DNA of 27,204 bases from JBOGEN01 sp050743265 (GTDB lineage: Bacteria; Actinomycetota; Actinomycetes; JBOGEN01). Below, piece by piece: positions 1 through 8,524 of the stretch (position 1 is its first letter; each line of letters opens with the position of its first letter). The notes beneath the pieces are model-generated. The model did not search any database and was not told where the DNA came from. It saw only the letters and a list, made by a program, of their open reading frames with translations. Location of the stretch: contig JBOGEN010000198.1 of assembly GCA_050743265.1 (NCBI GenBank), positions 1-27,204 on the forward strand, written 5' to 3'. The position numbers and the translations under genes were made by a program.

Positions 1-23
1 GCTCCCGTTTCACTGTGCCGGTT

Positions 24-1529
24 TCATCGCGCGGGTTTCAGCGTCTCCGCGGCCGCGATCGCGCCGAGCACGGCGGCGGCCTTGTTGCGCGACTCCGTCT
101 CCTCGGCGACCGGGTCGGAGTCGGCGACGATGCCCGCCCCGGCCTGGACGAAGGCGGTGCCCTCGCGCAGCAGGGCGGTGCGGATGGCGATCGCCGTGTC
201 GAGGTCGCCGGCGAAGTCGAGGTAGCCGACGGCCCCCCCGTACAGGCCGCGCCGGGTGGGCTCCAGGCTCTCGATGATCTCCATGGCCCGCGGCTTGGGC
301 GCACCGGAGAGGGTGCCGGCGGGGAAGCAGGACGCGAGCACGTCGAACGCCGTGCGGCCCTCCGCGACCTTGCCGACCACGGTGGAGACGAGGTGCATGA
401 CGTGGCTGAACCGCTCGACGGTCATGAACTCGACCACCTCGACCGAGCCGGGTGCGCAGGCCCGTCCGAGGTCGTTGCGTCCCAGGTCGACCAGCATGAG
501 GTGCTCGGCCCGCTCCTTGGGGTCGGCGAGCAGGTCCGTGGCGAGGCCGGCGTCCTCCTCCGGCGTCCCGCCGCGAGGGCGTGTCCCGGCGATCGGGTGG
601 AGCATGGCGCGCCCGTCCTCGACCTTGACCAGGGACTCCGGGCTGGACCCGACGACGTCGAACCCGTCCATCCGCAGCAGGTACATGTACGGGCTCGGGT
701 TCGTCACCCGGAGCACGCGGTAGACGTCGAGCGCGCTCGCGTCGGTCGGGGTCTCGAACCGCTGGCTCAGCACGACCTGGAAGGCCTCGCCGTCGCGGAT
801 CTGCTCCTTGACCGTCTCGACGCCGGCGCGGAAGCCCTCCGAGGTCGTACGCCGCAGCGGGTCGACGTGCCCGCCGACGTCGCAGAGGGCGACCCCGGGC
901 GGGGCCGGGGCGGCCAGATCCGCGGTCATCCGGTCGAGGCGGTCCAGCGCGTGGGCGTACTCCCCGTCGAGGTCCTCCGGGCCGGCACCCGGGCAGACGA
1001 CGTTCGCCACGAGCAGCACGGTCTGCTCGACGTGGTCGAGCACGGCGAGGTCCGTGGTGAGCAGGAAGGCCAGCTCCGGCAGGCCGAGGTCGTCGGTGGC
1101 CTGCTCCGGCAGGCGCTCGAGCCGTCGTACGGCGTCGTAGGACAGATAGCCCACGAGCCCGCCGGTGAGCGGAGGCAGCCCCGCCGTACGCGGGGACGCG
1201 AGCGCCGCCGACACCGCCCCCAGCGTCTGCAGCGGGTCGCCCCCGGACGGGAGCCCGCCCGGCGGGTTCCCGTGCCAGACGGCCTTGCCGTCGCGCTCGG
1301 TGAGGGTGGAAACGCTGCGCACGCCGACGAAGGAGTACCGGGACCACACCCGCCCGTGCTCGGCCGACTCCAGCAGGAACGTGCCGGGGCGGTGGGCGGC
1401 CAGCTTCTCGTACACGCCCACCGGGGTCTCCCCGTCGGCGAGGAGGCGCCGGGAGACCGGGACCACCGGTTGCGAGGCCGCCAACGTGCCGAACGTGGCG
1501 CGGTCCGGGGTGACCGCTCCGCTCGTCAC
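24..1529 (-). CDS. trpE: Anthranilate synthase component I
   Basis: TrpE converts chorismate to anthranilate, the first committed step of tryptophan synthesis, using ammonia from a TrpG glutaminase not in this window. The 501-aa protein has the usual family length. The N-terminal half carries the regulatory LLES segment (about residues 51-54), and NPSPYMYLLRMD follows in the middle; both are typical of the tryptophan-binding feedback site. The C-terminal chorismate-binding domain shows PIAGTRPRG, DLGRNDLGR, FPAGTLSGAPKPRAMEII and the late QAGAGIVADSDP block. The start is GTG at 1529; its first bases overlap the hisI TGA (GTGA), implying translational coupling. No downstream partner is visible, because only 23 bases remain before the window edge. 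Identification is firm and feedback inhibition is inferred from the motifs. Confidence 0.97.
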   Translation of the reverse strand: MTSGAVTPDRATFGTLAASQPVVPVSRRLLADGETPVGVYEKLAAHRPGTFLLESAEHGRVWSRYSFVGVRSVSTLTERDGKAVWHGNPPGGLPSGGDPLQTLGAVSAALASPRTAGLPPLTGGLVGYLSYDAVRRLERLPEQATDDLGLPELAFLLTTDLAVLDHVEQTVLLVANVVCPGAGPEDLDGEYAHALDRLDRMTADLAAPAPPGVALCDVGGHVDPLRRTTSEGFRAGVETVKEQIRDGEAFQVVLSQRFETPTDASALDVYRVLRVTNPSPYMYLLRMDGFDVVGSSPESLVKVEDGRAMLHPIAGTRPRGGTPEEDAGLATDLLADPKERAEHLMLVDLGRNDLGRACAPGSVEVVEFMTVERFSHVMHLVSTVVGKVAEGRTAFDVLASCFPAGTLSGAPKPRAMEIIESLEPTRRGLYGGAVGYLDFAGDLDTAIAIRTALLREGTAFVQAGAGIVADSDPVAEETESRNKAAAVLGAIAAAETLKPAR

Positions 1530-1912
1530 GCCGGGGCTCCCACGGTGGCGGGCAGCACGTCCGCGTCGAAGCAGGACCTGTCCCCGGTGTGGCAGGCGGC
1601 GCCCACCTGGTGGACGCGCACGAGGAGCGCGTCGCCGTCACAGTCGACTGCGACCGACCGCACCCACTGGGTGTGGCCCGAGGTGGCGCCTTTCACCCAG
1701 TACTCGCCGCGGCTGCGGCTCCAGAACGTCGTCCGGCCGCTGGTCAGGGTGCGGTGCAGCGCCTCGTCGTCCATCCAGCCGACCATGAGCACCTCGCCGG
1801 TGTCGTGCTGTTGGACGACCGCGACGACGAGCCCGTCCCGTCCGCGGCGCAGTCGCGCCGCGATAGCAGGGTCGAGGCCCGACGGGGGGCCGGGTGGTGC
1901 GTGCTCGGGCAT
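1526..1912 (-). CDS. hisI: Phosphoribosyl-AMP cyclohydrolase
   Basis: HisI opens the adenine ring of phosphoribosyl-AMP, the third step of histidine synthesis. The protein is about 128 aa, the length of a stand-alone cyclohydrolase without a fused HisE pyrophosphatase. Seen motifs are MVGWMDDEAL, FWSRSRGEYW, KGATSGHTQ, the metal-binding DCDGDAL, and ACHTGDRSCF with the zinc cysteines. The start at 1912 (MPEHAPP) is chosen because homology begins soon after; an in-frame ATG at 1921 (MASMPEH) is the alternative. The sequence CAGAAT lies seven bases before ATG 1912 and could be a weak -10 of a leaderless promoter. Its stop overlaps the trpE GTG by four bases, so histidine and tryptophan genes share a transcript here, away from the main his operon. 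Confidence 0.95.
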   Translation of the reverse strand: MPEHAPPGPPSGLDPAIAARLRRGRDGLVVAVVQQHDTGEVLMVGWMDDEALHRTLTSGRTTFWSRSRGEYWVKGATSGHTQWVRSVAVDCDGDALLVRVHQVGAACHTGDRSCFDADVLPATVGAPA

Positions 1913-2098
1913 GGAGGCCATTCTGCCGGTGCCGGTGGCGCGCTCCTCCCGGGCCGTCCGCCGCCCGATGACCACGCGTACGCGGCTCGACACAGCGCCC
2001 CCGGCGCGGCTCTCGACGGGACGGTTACCCTCGACGGGGACGAGCGCGTCCGGTATGAACCGGATTGTGCGACCGCCACCCACTCGGGGGAGGACGGA

Positions 2099-3889
2099 AT
2101 GGCAACGCACGGGGAGCGGCCGGAGCCGCCGGACGGCAGATACGGATACCTGTCCAGCCTCGGGCTCGACGATGCCGGAGAGGACGCGTTCGACGTCCCC
2201 GCCGATGACGCGGGGTTCGGCGCGGCGTGGCCGGCCGGACCGGCCGGGCAGGACGTCGCCCCGGACGCGGGTGGTGCGCCGGGCTGGACGCCCGACCCCA
2301 CGGCCGCCTGGGTGCTCCCGCAGGCCGAGGACGAGGTGCCGGTCGTTGACGAGGTCGCGGCACCCCCGCAGGACCCCGTGGTGCTCCCGGGGCCCGACCC
2401 GACGGCCTTCGCGGCACCTCACGCCGCGCACGCACCGCACGCCCACGCACCACCCGAGCCGGCGGCGCCGGCGTACGAGCCCGAGGCCCGACCTGCGTAC
2501 GACGAGGCAGAGATGGCCTTCGACCCTGGGCCGGACGGCGCCGATCCGGGGCTCGACCCCGGGCTCGAGACCGGGCTGGACTCCGCGTTCGTGCCCGAGC
2601 AGGAGCCGGACCTCGGGCAGGACTTCCGCGCCTTCGACACCTCCTTCGACCCCAACTACGACCGGGCCTTCGACCACGGCTTCGACCAGGCCTTCGCCGA
2701 GGAGCCGGAGCCGTCTCCCCCCGACTTCGACCACGCCCTCGGCGACGGCACGCCCGACGTCCAGCCGCACCACCCAGCCGACGACTTCGGGGGCGGCCTG
2801 CCCGAGAGTCTGATGGCCGACCCCGAGCACGCGTTCCCTCCCGGCTTCGCGACGCAGGCCGACCCCGTCCCCCCGTTCGAGCACGACCTGGACTGGCGTA
2901 CCCCGCCGCCCGACCGAGGGCGCTCCCCGGACGGGACGTCGATGCAGGGACGTACCGGCGAGCGGCTCAGCGCCGAGATGCTCACCGCGGACACCGTGCT
3001 GCGCCCGCGCCAGCCCCGTCCGACACGGGGATGGCGCCGCACCGTGTTCACGGCGACCGGCGGCCGGGTGAACCTCGGGATGTCGTCGGCCGAGCTGCGC
3101 GAGCAGGCGCTCATCAACCGGGCCCGCTCCCCTCTGGCCGGATGTCACCGGCTCGCGGTCATCAGCCTCAAGGGGGGCGTCGGCAAGACCACGACCACGG
3201 CCGCGCTGGGCGCCATGTTCGCGGACCTGCGCGGCGACCGGGTCATCGCGGTCGACGCCAACCCCGACCGGGGCACGCTCGGTGAGCGGGTCCCGCGGGA
3301 GACCCAGAAAACCGTACGGGGCCTGCTCGACGCGCGCGACCAGCTCACCCGGTACGCCGACGTCCGGAGCTACACCTCGCAGGCCCCGACCCGGCTCGAG
3401 GTGCTCGCGTCCGACTCCGACCCCGGGGTGTCGCAGGCGTTCAGCGAGCAGGACTACCGCGAGACGGTGACCACCCTCGAGCGCTTCTACAACCTCATCC
3501 TCACCGACTGCGGGACGGGCCTGCTGCACAGCGCCATGCAGGGCATCCTGGGGCTCGCCGACTCGCTCGTCATCGTGAGCTCGGCCAGCCTCGACGGCGC
3601 CCGCAGCGCGGCGGCCACCCTCGACTGGCTCGACGCGCACGGCTTCGCGGACATCGTCAGCCGCTCCGTCACGGTGATCTCCACCGTGCGCCCTGGCGGT
3701 GGCACCGTGGACGTGGACCGGCTCCAGGACCACTTCGCGCGCCGCTGCCGCGCGGTCGTGTCCATCCCGTACGACCCGCACCTCGAGGAAGGCGGCGTGC
3801 TCGACCTCGACGAGCTCGACCCCGACACCCGGGAGGCGTACTACGAGCTGGCCGCGGAGGTCGGCGAGGGCTTCCGTCCCTCGACCTAG
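2099..3889 (+). CDS. MinD/ParA-like ATPase with long acidic disordered N-terminus (EspI/SCO5717-like)
   Basis: A P-loop ATPase of the MinD/ParA type, about 596 aa. Residues 1-280 are acidic and rich in Asp, Pro, Ala and Phe, with AFD/GFD-type repeats around residues 140-205. A basic linker follows (RPTRGWRRTVFTATGGRVNLG), a segment characteristic of the actinobacterial EspI/SCO5717 group. The C-terminal ATPase domain (about 352-596) has a deviant Walker A, KGGVGKTTT, from residue 358, then VDANPDRGTL and a Walker B-like LTDCGTGL. EspI is known from ESX-1 loci and SCO5717 as a growth-related ATPase, but no secretion genes lie here, so the role is unassigned. The ATG at 2099 is preceded by a good ribosome site, GGGGGAGGACGGA. 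It is divergent from hisI; the 177-base gap holds no promoter I would stand behind. Confidence 0.85.
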   Translation: MATHGERPEPPDGRYGYLSSLGLDDAGEDAFDVPADDAGFGAAWPAGPAGQDVAPDAGGAPGWTPDPTAAWVLPQAEDEVPVVDEVAAPPQDPVVLPGPDPTAFAAPHAAHAPHAHAPPEPAAPAYEPEARPAYDEAEMAFDPGPDGADPGLDPGLETGLDSAFVPEQEPDLGQDFRAFDTSFDPNYDRAFDHGFDQAFAEEPEPSPPDFDHALGDGTPDVQPHHPADDFGGGLPESLMADPEHAFPPGFATQADPVPPFEHDLDWRTPPPDRGRSPDGTSMQGRTGERLSAEMLTADTVLRPRQPRPTRGWRRTVFTATGGRVNLGMSSAELREQALINRARSPLAGCHRLAVISLKGGVGKTTTTAALGAMFADLRGDRVIAVDANPDRGTLGERVPRETQKTVRGLLDARDQLTRYADVRSYTSQAPTRLEVLASDSDPGVSQAFSEQDYRETVTTLERFYNLILTDCGTGLLHSAMQGILGLADSLVIVSSASLDGARSAAATLDWLDAHGFADIVSRSVTVISTVRPGGGTVDVDRLQDHFARRCRAVVSIPYDPHLEEGGVLDLDELDPDTREAYYELAAEVGEGFRPST

Positions 3890-3962
3890 CGACTCTCGCA
3901 CCGCAGGGCACGGCAGGGCTCCGGCCAACGAAGGCCCGCGCGGAGAGCTCCGTCCGGGCCCG

Positions 3963-3968
3963 TAGCAT
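3963..3968 (+). promoter_or_regulatory. -10 box TAGCAT of a leaderless promoter
   Basis: TAGCAT fits the actinobacterial TANNNT -10 pattern and ends exactly seven bases before the ATG at 3976, so transcription would begin at or next to the start codon. No convincing -35 is seen. The same arrangement occurs before two other genes in this window (12227 and 12307), which strengthens the call. Confidence 0.6.
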
Positions 3969-3975
3969 CGCGGGC

Positions 3976-4611
3976 ATGACCGCGCTCGCCCACACCGAAC
4001 GGGCTCAGCTCGCCGACCTGCTCGACGCGAGCGGTCCGGACGCGCCGACGCTGTGCGGCGACTGGACGACGCGGGACCTCGCGGCGCACCTGGTGGCACG
4101 CGACCGGCGTCCGCTGTCGCTGCCGGGCCTCGTGGTGCCTGCCCTCGGCGGGCTCACCGAGCGCACCCGGCGAGGGCTGCGCGACTCCCGGAGCTACGAG
4201 GACCTCGTGGGAGTGGTCCGGCAGGGCGCGCCGGCGTGGTCCCCGGTCGGCTTCCCCCCCACCGAGCGGGCCGCGAACGCGGTCGAGTACTTCGTCCACC
4301 ACGAGGACGTCCGCCGCGCGAAGCCGGGTTGGGAGCCACGCGCTCTGGACGACGCCCACCAGTCGGCCCTGTGGCGACGGCTGCGGTCGGCCGCGTCCCT
4401 GCTCGTCCGCCGGGCAGACGGCACGGTGACGCTGCGCCGCGCCGACGGCGCGCAGGTCTCGACGGGACGCGGCGAGCCGCACGTCGTCGTCACCGGCGAG
4501 CCGGCCGAGCTCATGCTGTGCGCGTTCGGACGCCAGGAGCAGGCGCGGGTCGAGTACGAGGGCGACCCGACGGCGGTCACCCGGCTGCGCGGCGCACCGC
4601 TGGGCTTCTGA
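3976..4611 (+). CDS. TIGR03085-family metal-binding protein (DinB/maleylpyruvate isomerase fold)
   Basis: A 211-aa protein of the TIGR03085 group, related to the DinB four-helix metal-binding fold of mycothiol-dependent maleylpyruvate isomerases. Visible signatures are LCGDWTTRDLAAHLVARDRRP near residues 25-46 and NAVEYFVHHEDVRRA near 95-110, which carry the histidines expected to bind a divalent metal. The final third (TVTLRRADGAQVSTGRG ... LCAFGRQEQARVEYEGDP) is typical of the family. The exact reaction is not known; thiol-dependent chemistry with mycothiol is only an inference from the fold. It follows the MinD-like gene after 86 bases and probably has its own leaderless promoter. As I recall, family members often neighbour hisI in actinobacteria, so the gene fits its place. 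Confidence 0.88.
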   Translation: MTALAHTERAQLADLLDASGPDAPTLCGDWTTRDLAAHLVARDRRPLSLPGLVVPALGGLTERTRRGLRDSRSYEDLVGVVRQGAPAWSPVGFPPTERAANAVEYFVHHEDVRRAKPGWEPRALDDAHQSALWRRLRSAASLLVRRADGTVTLRRADGAQVSTGRGEPHVVVTGEPAELMLCAFGRQEQARVEYEGDPTAVTRLRGAPLGF

Positions 4612-4631
4612 GCACCGGCAGCCGGCCGGGG

Positions 4632-6821
4632 TCAGGTGGCGGCGACGGGCCAGCGACGTGTCAGGTCGATGGTGAGCTCGCTGGGGGGCACCGGCCGGGA
4701 GAACAGGTAGCCCTGGGCGAGGTCGCAGCCCAGGTGGCGCAAGGCGTCGAGCTGGTCGCTGTTCTCCACACCCTCGGCGACCGTCCGCAGGTTGAGGGAC
4801 CGTGCCAGCCCCAGGACGGCGCTGACGATCGCGGCGTCCTCGGGGTCGTGGCTCATGCCGTCGACGAAGGACCGGTCCACCTTGAGCATGTCGACGGGCA
4901 GGCGGCGCAGCAGGGTCAGCGAGGAGTAGCCGGTGCCGAAGTCGTCGACGGCGATGAGGACGCCGTGCGCCCGCAGCCGCTCGAGGCCGGTCACCGTGGC
5001 GGCGACGTCCTCGAGCAGCGCGGTCTCGGTGATCTCCAGGCAGAGGCGGGACGGGTCGACGTCGGAGGAGTCGAGGATCTCGAGGACACGGTCGATCGCC
5101 CCCGGGACCGAGATCTGGCGCGCGGAGAGGTTGACCGCGACGGTGAACTCGGCCTCCATCGGGTTCAGGCGGGCCCAGGTCTCCAGCTGCGCGCAGGCGT
5201 GGGCGAGCACCCACTCCCCGATCTCGAGGATGAGCCCGGACATCTCGGCCACCGGGATGAACTGGTTCGGCAGGACGAGTCCCACCCCGGGCCGGCGCCA
5301 GCGGACAAGGGCCTCCACGCCGCACAGCCGCCCGTCCACGAGGCGGACCTCGGGCTGGTAGAAGACCTCGAGCTCGTCGCGTGCGATGCCGGCACGCAGG
5401 GCGGGCTCGATGTCCACCCGCTGCATGACCTCGATCTGGAGCTCGTCGGCGAACACCTCGTACCGCGCTCCGCCGCGCTGCTTGGCCTTGCGGGTGGCGG
5501 CCTCCACGTCGCGGAGCACCTCCGCGGTGTTCCGCGCCCCGTCGCGGATCATCGTCACGCCCACGCTCGCCTCGAGCGGGACGACGTGCTCGCCCGCGAG
5601 CACAGGCTCGTCCAGCGCCGCCCCGATGCGCTGGGCCAGCGCGGCCACCTCCTGCTCGGCGACGATCCCCTCGCAGAGCACGACGAACTCGTCCCCGCCG
5701 AACCGGGCCAGCGTGTCCCCGGGCCGCAGCGCCGCCTCCAGCCGGTTCGCGATCTCGACGAGGACGTCGTCCCCCGCGCCGTAGCCGAAGCTCTCGTTGA
5801 CGAAGTTGAACTTGTCCACGTCCACGAGCAGGACGGCGGCCGAGCGGTCCTCACGGCGCTGCCGCGACAGCGCGAGCTCGAGACGGTCCCCGAACAGGGC
5901 ACGGTTCGGCAGCCCGGTCAGCGTGTCGTGGAGGGCACGGTGGCGTAGCTCCTCCTCGACGCGGCGGCGTCCGGTGATGTCGTGCAGCGCGAGGACGGCC
6001 CCGAGGGACTCACCTTCGGCGTCGGTGATCCGCCGCGCGTTGGCCACGACGACGTGCTGGCTCGCCCCGGTTGCGACGACGAGCTCCTGTCCGGACACGT
6101 GGCCGCCGGAGTAGGCGACGCGGAGCGGCTCGTCGTCAGGACGCAGCAGGGTCGTCCCGTCGGCGAGGTACACGGCGCGGGCAGGGTGGGCGACGGCGGC
6201 GGGCGCGAGCAGGGACGGGTCGACGTCGAGCGTACCGACGGCCGCGTTGGCCAGGCGTATGTCCCCCTTGGCGTCGCACGCGACGATGCCGACGTCGAGG
6301 CACTCGACCAGCGCGGCGAGGAAACGGCGCTCCTCGTCGAGGTCGCGGGTGCGCTCGGTCACGAGCCGCTGTAACGCCTCGCCGTGCTCCGCTGCCTGCA
6401 GGTGCAGCCCCCGCAGCGTGAGGAGGTTGCGCAGCCGGAGCAGCACCTCGGCGGCGTCGAACGGCTTGAGCAGGAAGTCGGTGGCCCCGGCGGCGAGCGC
6501 CCGGTTGCGGCTCCGCGGCGACGCGTCCGCGGTGAGCACGATGAGGGGCACGAACGACCGGCGCGCGTCCTCCAACGCCTCGAGCAGGGCATAGCCGTCG
6601 ACGTAGGGCATGCCGAGGTCGAGGAGGACCGCGTCGGGCCGCATCTCCTCGTACGTGCGGACAGCGTCCCGTGGATCGGTGACGCCGGTGACCTCCGCAC
6701 AGCCCGCGCGGCGCAGGATCTGGCTCAGCAGGGCCACGTTCGCAGGCTCGTCGTCGACCACGAGCACGCGGGCGGTGGCAAAGACGGCGTCGTCCTCCGG
6801 GACGGGCCCCCAGACGGTCAT
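4632..6821 (-). CDS. Response regulator with PAS, GGDEF and EAL domains (c-di-GMP turnover)
   Basis: A 729-aa cytoplasmic protein with four modules. REC (about 17-135) has phosphoacceptor D68 (LLDLGMP), T97 and K119. A coiled linker leads to a PAS-like domain (about 170-290). The GGDEF domain (about 295-470) has an intact GGDEF at 375-379 and an inhibitory RxxD I-site (RPGD, 366-369) at the canonical five-residue spacing. The EAL domain (about 480-720) has EALVRW at 503, NLSARQ, ITET, DDFGTGYSS, KVDRSF and EGVE, so it looks catalytically complete. It should both make and degrade cyclic di-GMP, with phosphorylation deciding the balance; this is inferred from family knowledge. No histidine kinase is adjacent. 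ATG 6821 is chosen because REC begins shortly after; an upstream GTG near 6857 or at 6908 would add a basic leader. No strong ribosome site supports any start. Confidence 0.93.
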   Translation of the reverse strand: MTVWGPVPEDDAVFATARVLVVDDEPANVALLSQILRRAGCAEVTGVTDPRDAVRTYEEMRPDAVLLDLGMPYVDGYALLEALEDARRSFVPLIVLTADASPRSRNRALAAGATDFLLKPFDAAEVLLRLRNLLTLRGLHLQAAEHGEALQRLVTERTRDLDEERRFLAALVECLDVGIVACDAKGDIRLANAAVGTLDVDPSLLAPAAVAHPARAVYLADGTTLLRPDDEPLRVAYSGGHVSGQELVVATGASQHVVVANARRITDAEGESLGAVLALHDITGRRRVEEELRHRALHDTLTGLPNRALFGDRLELALSRQRREDRSAAVLLVDVDKFNFVNESFGYGAGDDVLVEIANRLEAALRPGDTLARFGGDEFVVLCEGIVAEQEVAALAQRIGAALDEPVLAGEHVVPLEASVGVTMIRDGARNTAEVLRDVEAATRKAKQRGGARYEVFADELQIEVMQRVDIEPALRAGIARDELEVFYQPEVRLVDGRLCGVEALVRWRRPGVGLVLPNQFIPVAEMSGLILEIGEWVLAHACAQLETWARLNPMEAEFTVAVNLSARQISVPGAIDRVLEILDSSDVDPSRLCLEITETALLEDVAATVTGLERLRAHGVLIAVDDFGTGYSSLTLLRRLPVDMLKVDRSFVDGMSHDPEDAAIVSAVLGLARSLNLRTVAEGVENSDQLDALRHLGCDLAQGYLFSRPVPPSELTIDLTRRWPVAAT

Positions 6822-7013
6822 CGCGGCACCGCGTCGACCCACAGGGCGACGGGGCACGTCAGGACCCCGCCCCCCCAAGACGCGCGCAGGCTGACCTGCA
6901 CCGCTCACCCCCGATGCTCGCGGCGCCCGGTTGAGGCTTCACCGGCCGGTCCGGCCAGTATGCCTGCTCACCCGCAGTGCGGGGAGGTATCCGCGTCGGC
7001 CTGTCGTGGCTGG
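6822..7013. other. Intergenic region between hisF and the REC-GGDEF-EAL gene
   Basis: This 192-base gap lies downstream of hisF and upstream of the REC-GGDEF-EAL gene, both on the minus strand. It contains a G/C palindrome (GGCCGG-T-CCGGCC, 6944-6956) that could act as a weak hisF terminator, although no T-run follows it. A G-run (revcomp of 6885-6891) precedes one possible upstream GTG. I see no clear -10/-35 pair and no GEMM-type c-di-GMP riboswitch. Confidence 0.4.
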
Positions 7014-7784
7014 TCAGCGCACCGGGTGGCCGGCTGCCGCGAGGGCTGCCTTGACGTCCGAGATGCGGAGATGTCCGAAGTGGAAGACGCTCGCGGCCAG
7101 AACGGCGTCCGCCCCGGCAGCGACCGCGTCGGGGAAGTGGGAGACCTCGCCGGCTCCGCCGCTGGCGATCACCGGCACGGTCACCGTCTTCCGGACGGCC
7201 TCGACCAGCGGGACGTCGTACCCGTCGCGGACGCCGTCGGCGTCCATGGAGTTGAGGAGGATCTCCCCGGCGCCCAGTTCGCACCCGCGCTCGGCCCACG
7301 CCACGGCGTCCAGGCCGGTGCCGCGCCGGCCGCCGTGCGTGGTGACCTCGAAGCCCGAGTCGGTCTCCGTGCCGTCCGTGCACCGTCGGGCGTCCACGGA
7401 CAGGACGAGGACCTGGCGCCCGAAGCGTTCGGCGATCTGGCCGACGAGGGCCGGACGCGCGAGGGCGGCCGTGTTCACCGAGACCTTGTCCGCGCCGGCC
7501 CGCAGCAGCCTGTCGACGTCGGCGACCTCGCGCACCCCTCCCCCGACCGTGAGCGGGATGAACACCTGCTCCGCGGTACGCCGGACCACGTCGTACGTCG
7601 TCTCCCTCTCCCCGGAGGACGCCGTGATGTCGAGGAAGACGAGCTCGTCGGCACCTTCCGCGTCGTACACGCGGGCCATCTCCACGGGGTCACCGGCATC
7701 GGCCAGCTCGCGGAAGTTGACCCCCTTGACCACCCGGCCGGCGTCGACGTCGAGGCAGGGGATCACCCGGACGGCGATCGTCAC
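7014..7784 (-). CDS. hisF: Imidazole glycerol phosphate synthase, cyclase subunit
   Basis: HisF uses ammonia delivered by HisH to turn PRFAR into imidazole glycerol phosphate and AICAR. The 256-aa protein is a (beta/alpha)8 barrel of normal length. The N-terminal VIPCLDVDAGRVVKGVNF holds the first catalytic aspartate (residue 12), and LSVDARR in mid-barrel holds the second. Phosphate-binding loops TVGGGVR, SVNTAAL, ASGGAG and AASVFHFG are all present. The start is GTG at 7784, overlapping the priA stop by four bases (GTGA). It is the last gene of the his operon here. In this organism hisI is not next to it; a c-di-GMP gene, a TIGR03085 gene and a MinD-like ATPase intervene. Confidence 0.97.
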   Translation of the reverse strand: MTIAVRVIPCLDVDAGRVVKGVNFRELADAGDPVEMARVYDAEGADELVFLDITASSGERETTYDVVRRTAEQVFIPLTVGGGVREVADVDRLLRAGADKVSVNTAALARPALVGQIAERFGRQVLVLSVDARRCTDGTETDSGFEVTTHGGRRGTGLDAVAWAERGCELGAGEILLNSMDADGVRDGYDVPLVEAVRKTVTVPVIASGGAGEVSHFPDAVAAGADAVLAASVFHFGHLRISDVKAALAAAGHPVR

Positions 7785-8524
7785 GCCGCGACCGCCGCGA
7801 GTGCCTCGGGCAGCGTGAACGCGCCCGCGTAGAGGGCCTTGCCGACGATGGCGCCCTCCACCCCGTCCGGGACGAGCGAGGCGAGCGTGCGGAGGTCGTC
7901 CAGGCTCGACACGCCACCGCTGGCCACGACGGGACGGTCGGTGGCGGCGCAGACCTGGCGGAGCAGCTCCACGTTGGGCCCGCGCAGGGTGCCGTCCTTG
8001 GTGACGTCGGTGAGGACGTACCGGGCGCAGCCGTCCGCGTCGAGACGGGCCAGCGTCTCCCAGAGGTCGCCACCCTCGCGGGTCCAGCCCCGGGCGGCGA
8101 GCGTGCTCCCGCGGACGTCGAGGCCGACGGCGACCCTCTCGCCGTGCCGGGCGATGGCGCGGGCCGTCCACTCCGGGTGCTCGAGCGCAGCGGTGCCGAG
8201 GTTGATCCGGGCGCAGCCGGTTGCCAGGGCCGCCTCCAGCGTGTCGTCGTCGCGGATGCCGCCGGACAGCTCGACCGCGACGTCGAGGCGACTGACAACA
8301 CCGGCCAGGAGCTCGCGGTTGGACCCGCGCCCGAACGCGGCGTCGAGGTCGACGAGGTGCAGCCACTCGGCTCCCTGCTCCTGCCACGCCAGCGCCGCCT
8401 CGAGCGGGTCGCCGTACGCGGTCTCCGTCCCTGCCTCGCCCTGGACGAGGCGTACCGCCTGACCGTCCGCGACGTCGACGGCGGGCAGCAGCTCCAGTCG
8501 CGCGGTCGTGCGCGGGGTCAACAC
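7781..8524 (-). CDS. priA: Bifunctional phosphoribosyl isomerase (HisA/TrpF activities)
   Basis: A 247-aa (beta/alpha)8 barrel of the HisA/PriA type. It isomerises ProFAR to PRFAR for histidine synthesis, and in most actinobacteria it also isomerises phosphoribosylanthranilate for tryptophan synthesis. Seen are the catalytic aspartates in LLPAVDVADGQAVRL (D17, with R25) and LTDVTKDGTL, and phosphate-binding GGIRDDD, NLGTAAL, ASGGVSS and IVGKALYAG. Calling it PriA rather than HisA rests on the lineage; I see no trpF in the window but cannot exclude one elsewhere. The start is GTG at 8524, seven bases inside the 3' end of hisH, and the stop overlaps the hisF GTG. Coupled translation with both neighbours is therefore likely. 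Confidence 0.93.
   Translation of the reverse strand: MLTPRTTARLELLPAVDVADGQAVRLVQGEAGTETAYGDPLEAALAWQEQGAEWLHLVDLDAAFGRGSNRELLAGVVSRLDVAVELSGGIRDDDTLEAALATGCARINLGTAALEHPEWTARAIARHGERVAVGLDVRGSTLAARGWTREGGDLWETLARLDADGCARYVLTDVTKDGTLRGPNVELLRQVCAATDRPVVASGGVSSLDDLRTLASLVPDGVEGAIVGKALYAGAFTLPEALAAVAA

Noticed and set aside
10..27. Tiny minus-strand frame (MKPAQ) beginning in an ATGA overlap with the trpE stop
   Set aside because: It is five codons and then a stop. It is too short to be a gene, and no downstream sequence is available.
2099..4611. A partial ESX/type VII secretion locus suggested by the EspI-like ATPase
   Set aside because: No EccC, EccB, mycosin or WXG100 genes are present in the window.
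6822..7013. A c-di-GMP riboswitch upstream of the GGDEF-EAL gene
   Set aside because: The conserved GEMM core is not present. Only a G/C palindrome and G-runs are seen.
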